Source of the DNA: a virus
Reading direction: 5' to 3' (one strand)
Virus record (IMG/VR): IMGVR_UViG_3300035698_008430
Span: 1 to 25,332 of that record
DNA: 25,332 nt
Position 1 is the stretch's first letter. Each line of letters begins with the position of its first letter. This document shows, piece by piece, positions 23,101 to 25,332 of the stretch. The notes beneath the pieces were generated by a model that had not been told where the DNA came from, made no database searches, and worked only from the letters and a program-made list of their open reading frames with translations. A program made the translations under genes and the position numbers.

Positions 23101-25332
23101 TACCAAAAAGGAGCTTGTCGAATCAATGAAAAGTGAGTCTGTTATTGCTGATTTCGAAAAGCAAATTCGTAATGGAGTCTATAATGCTGCTGATACAAAG
23201 ATAGTTAGGCGGGCAATCGAGTCAGCTAGAGCGGATGAGGTAATTAGTCAAGAATGGCAATCTAGGGACGGTAAGCGTAACGTTGTTGGGCCGGCAGAGG
23301 GGCGACCTTCGGGGTGGTTGGAGATTGCTACCGAGGGCACTACTGATCGGACTTATGTCCATAAATCTGATCTCAATAACAGTATTGCCGAGGACGAGAA
23401 AAGTTTTGCCGAGGACGAGAAAAGTTTTGCCGAGGACGAGAAAAGTTTTGAGCAAATTGATGAGGTTAGGGCCAAGCAGGCTGTTCAGGATGAGAAGACC
23501 ACAGAGCGCGATAAGCGGTTGAACGAGTACCTTGATGAGTCGTTCGGTGATACGTTGTCACGGGGATCGGTCAAGTCAACTCTCAGCAAGCAGGCGAAGC
23601 GCACTAGTAATGGGGGAAAGATATATTACGGCATGCGTTCCGGCGTGATAGAAGAGATGGTAAACGATGGTTATGTCGTGTCAGTCGATAATGGTAAATA
23701 TTCCGTATCGAATAACAATGGTGATAATTCCTTTGAGATCACAAAGACAGAGGCGGGGTATGCTGACTGGTTGATTGCTGGTAACTATATCGGATTTGCT
23801 ACGGACACGGAGGAAGTCAATCCAGCAATCAATAATCGGAGCAAGAAAGGAGATGATATCGAAGGATTTCCTTTGTCGAGTACAGAACAACCAGCAAAAA
23901 CAGATAAACCGCATGTTGATAATGTCAAAGATTCTGACTTAGCTCAATCGGCTGACGTGATCAGATTGATAAGAAAACATTGGCCTGCCCTTCCGGTGCG
24001 TGGTGCGGTTACTTTCCGTAAGAGTGCGCGGGGTTGGTACAATAATGCGCTAGCAGAAATACGATTGGTGAATGCGCGCGATATAGATACCGCCATCCAT
24101 GAGCTCGGTCATCACCTTAATAGAGAGATGGGGAGTTGGTCACAGAGTGAAGCTTTACCGATCGGTGTTTCAAGTGAATTAATGAAACTCGGAAAGGATC
24201 TTTATGGAGACAAACGACCAGATATTGGCTACAGGTCCGAAGGTTTCGCGGAGTTCATTCGCGGTTATATCAGCGGTGATGATATGACGTTAGAGGCTCC
24301 TCGTATGCATGAATGGTTTACGTCAGAATATTTACCGGCCAATGTGAAGGAAGCAAAAGGGATCCGCGCTCTTGAAGATGTATTCATGCGGCTTCGTTCG
24401 CAATCGCCAGAACAGACCGTTAGGGCATTCCGACAACCTCTTAAAAAAGATTGGACAGCGGGCCGCATTGCAGCGGCAGAGGCACAACACCGCGATAAGA
24501 ATCTCCCCATGCTTCGATTAATGCAAAAGGCGGGAATCGAAAAAATGAAACCGTCAAAAGATCCTTATATGCTATTGACTCTATTCTCCCGTTCAGCGGG
24601 TGGACGTGCTTTGTATTCAACGATAGATCAAACAATTGACCTATGGGGAAGAAAAAACGGTGAGAGCCTTAGAAGTGCCTTAGCGCCTGTTGCAGCGATG
24701 GGTGACAAGGCGGTAGAGAATTGGAAGGATTATGCGATAGCAAGAAAGTCACTTGATCTTATTGATAGAGGAATTCAAGCGGGTATCAGTGTTGAGGCGG
24801 CTAAGGCAACTGTCGCAAAATACGACAGTCCTGAATTTGATCAGGTTCTTAAGGCTGTTACAGAATGGAGCCGTCGTCAAATGCATCTGCTTGTTGATGC
24901 GGGAATGATGACTGAAGCTGAGTTCGATAAAATAGTTAAACTTAACCCCATTTATATTCCTTTTTCCCGTCAGTTTTTAAAAGGAGAAATTCAAGCCGGA
25001 AAAGCTGGCAAAGGTGGACGCGGGGTCTATAAAATTAAGGGAAGTGGTCGAGAATTGAACGACCCAATTGACGCACTTATCATGCAGGCTGAAAAATTTA
25101 CCGAGATCGCTATGCAAGGAGCTGTGTTAAGATCTGTTGTGCAAATGTATGATAGCAACAAAGGTAAGGCTAAAGCATTAGGTTCTATGATGAGCGAAAT
25201 ACCTGCTCCACAGGGAGCTGACCCCGATCAAGTTGCCGACGCGCCCATGGATACGTGGGACGACATGATGACCGTATTCAGTCCAGCTAATGAGTTCAAA
25301 GGTAAGGAAAATGTTGTATCGATTGTTATTGA
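20135..25332 (+). CDS. Giant polyvalent-type internal protein with metallopeptidase motif (partial)
   Basis: The frame is open from ATG 20135 to the right edge, at least 1732 codons, and its C-terminus lies outside. GAGGGTGG precedes the start. Residues about 170-240 are Gly/Ala-rich and hydrophobic (AAALGPAGPAGIIAGFAAS and GGIAGAFQLAGIGG), suited to membrane insertion. About 440-850 is charged and largely disordered. It contains a duplicated module (635-681 and 744-792) of the form LG-x-x-Y/F-x-G then F-x-L-x-D and T-V-x-x-A. Three exact AEDEKSF repeats lie at 1085-1105. Residues 1320-1375 carry AIHELGHHLN (H1322, E1323, H1326) and SEGFAEF (E1369, E1373), the ligand pattern of a zincin-type metallopeptidase. 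The last segment has YIPFSR and KGSGRELNDPIDAL, seen in large phage multi-domain proteins. It is likely delivered with the DNA; the target is unknown. Confidence 0.75.
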   Translation, partial: MANEKEVPTFDWENDGIRSKEVARDSYGTALDMVSRGEDPERLIKAKTYFDGWSDKDASTFRQVYDHVSKMPEQKRKDTIKQMHNERTRKSVADEFAEEYSYQAPVLRDIMAGINAGRRDITSLVSRAIPGVDSDKINRESSIMEQGRAQAATENTVPDWLETGVSGVSRSLYQAAALGPAGPAGIIAGFAASEANTSYTDAIDAGLTGKDKWGYVGRAAAIEGGIAGAFQLAGIGGLEKVMGGKRLATSGAKEVFKRMGITMLQELPEEGLTEIAHEYNRISAGMSEPLTLERATDILVQTGIHTAMGVSFQSGASGIAQQKSIRAREEMAERISADMGLSYESSLNAVTRAAESKGELFDNLGREIERESLKTDVGREIWVRSNPDSALVLSAIDSPSRRDFDKAGLPRMDSSERKSLAADLGELIKNSGVKFEQEPMNVELQNRALDLADNEQPLGNAVDPNFVEGRKSNAEARRDRRASSKLGRGQRKRDQEKERRAVMEESQIADPESYNKWLASVEAEEQAAKEEQAEVDSQRAIDEVDPNRVENLRFLSEHVADVEGITSNAAMQTVAKMPFASRQRLLNVLRGVTEETAITDERKSKADPVEKYVEGAKSEKSDTEVESIQAESKDLGIDYQGFNEVEGQRFYELKSPETGGNFGLDDDKTVKDAYIRHLKVWDGDKNLSESKQADLSAKLESLTNTESKQSKKETQKDSLRTDDTQIEVTKSLQESELKSEAERLGVIFNGYQKTGDSNASLPLFSDNETKSTFWLNDGETVENALNRVREKFSAESEVKKESPKSKGKIENVAGLTDEEKQFLTTKGYDVETTVDKPAKKKGRKGVSPKSNDLNVPDSKADTSSSKVNSKGKKVEPKIPVVKSDTPAEVIKEVKQEMRSPSNNVEAKRIKGDIIDQLEDALEKAPSDDEVEFDEKIGFKNEQVTFDIPGDGSFKVNNSKTAIAGLLKRAKALSISQKAPVYRTKLDPRATKKELVESMKSESVIADFEKQIRNGVYNAADTKIVRRAIESARADEVISQEWQSRDGKRNVVGPAEGRPSGWLEIATEGTTDRTYVHKSDLNNSIAEDEKSFAEDEKSFAEDEKSFEQIDEVRAKQAVQDEKTTERDKRLNEYLDESFGDTLSRGSVKSTLSKQAKRTSNGGKIYYGMRSGVIEEMVNDGYVVSVDNGKYSVSNNNGDNSFEITKTEAGYADWLIAGNYIGFATDTEEVNPAINNRSKKGDDIEGFPLSSTEQPAKTDKPHVDNVKDSDLAQSADVIRLIRKHWPALPVRGAVTFRKSARGWYNNALAEIRLVNARDIDTAIHELGHHLNREMGSWSQSEALPIGVSSELMKLGKDLYGDKRPDIGYRSEGFAEFIRGYISGDDMTLEAPRMHEWFTSEYLPANVKEAKGIRALEDVFMRLRSQSPEQTVRAFRQPLKKDWTAGRIAAAEAQHRDKNLPMLRLMQKAGIEKMKPSKDPYMLLTLFSRSAGGRALYSTIDQTIDLWGRKNGESLRSALAPVAAMGDKAVENWKDYAIARKSLDLIDRGIQAGISVEAAKATVAKYDSPEFDQVLKAVTEWSRRQMHLLVDAGMMTEAEFDKIVKLNPIYIPFSRQFLKGEIQAGKAGKGGRGVYKIKGSGRELNDPIDALIMQAEKFTEIAMQGAVLRSVVQMYDSNKGKAKALGSMMSEIPAPQGADPDQVADAPMDTWDDMMTVFSPANEFKGKENVVSIVI
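23387..23449 (+). repeat. Three perfect 21-bp in-frame repeats
   Basis: The unit at 23387-23407 begins GCCGAGGAC, ends AGTTTT and encodes AEDEKSF. It is repeated without a single base change at 23408-23428 and 23429-23449. Perfect identity at synonymous positions implies recent tandem duplication. Gain or loss of a unit keeps the frame, so the linker length of the giant protein could vary between relatives. Confidence 0.9.

Noticed and set aside
1-25332. CRISPR array, tRNA, rRNA, integrase, attachment site or insertion sequence
   Set aside because: I looked for regularly spaced repeats, cloverleaf-like sequences, recombinase motifs and terminal inverted repeats and saw none that I could support.

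Overview
The window reads as the structural (late) arm of a tailed double-stranded DNA bacteriophage or prophage. Every credible gene is on the + strand, genes overlap or sit a few bases apart, and most have a clear Shine-Dalgarno site. The order is terminase small subunit candidate, large terminase, portal, scaffold, major capsid, decoration, adaptor, nozzle/fibre, internal virion proteins. I see no tape measure, tail sheath or tube, baseplate or integrase, and the neck genes run straight into fibre and internal-protein genes. This favours a short-tailed (podovirus-like) virion. The host is not identifiable. Strong Shine-Dalgarno sites and a phage lipoprotein point to a bacterium, perhaps Gram-negative.

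Layout. Positions 1-1095 hold no convincing gene but are dense in dyads, short tandem repeats and strand-asymmetric tracts, as in a control, origin or packaging region. Positions 1096-3682 carry the packaging genes, with a 57-codon TTG-start ORF between them. Positions 3688-6208 carry a small beta-rich protein, a LamG-like lectin protein and a second fibre-like protein. Positions 6214-7195 carry a 25-codon ORF, a single-membrane-helix protein and a predicted multi-helix lipoprotein. These two groups are inserted between terminase and portal, an unusual arrangement. Positions 7199-12372 are the head module: portal, FmdB-like protein, scaffold, major capsid protein and decoration protein, closed by a strong intrinsic terminator at 12394-12419. 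Positions 12449-18953 carry neck, tail and fibre genes. From 18957 to the right edge are internal virion proteins, ending in a very large gene (at least 1732 codons, cut by the window).

How it works together. Terminase packages DNA through the portal into a scaffolded capsid. The terminator after the decoration gene probably lets the head genes be transcribed more than the downstream neck and tail genes. The adaptor, nozzle-like and repeat-built fibre proteins would complete a short tail. The last two genes encode proteins likely to be carried in the particle and delivered with the DNA. The giant one has a zinc-metallopeptidase motif (HELGHH plus a downstream EGFAEF) in a multi-domain architecture typical of phage polyvalent proteins, and it is the most interesting object here.
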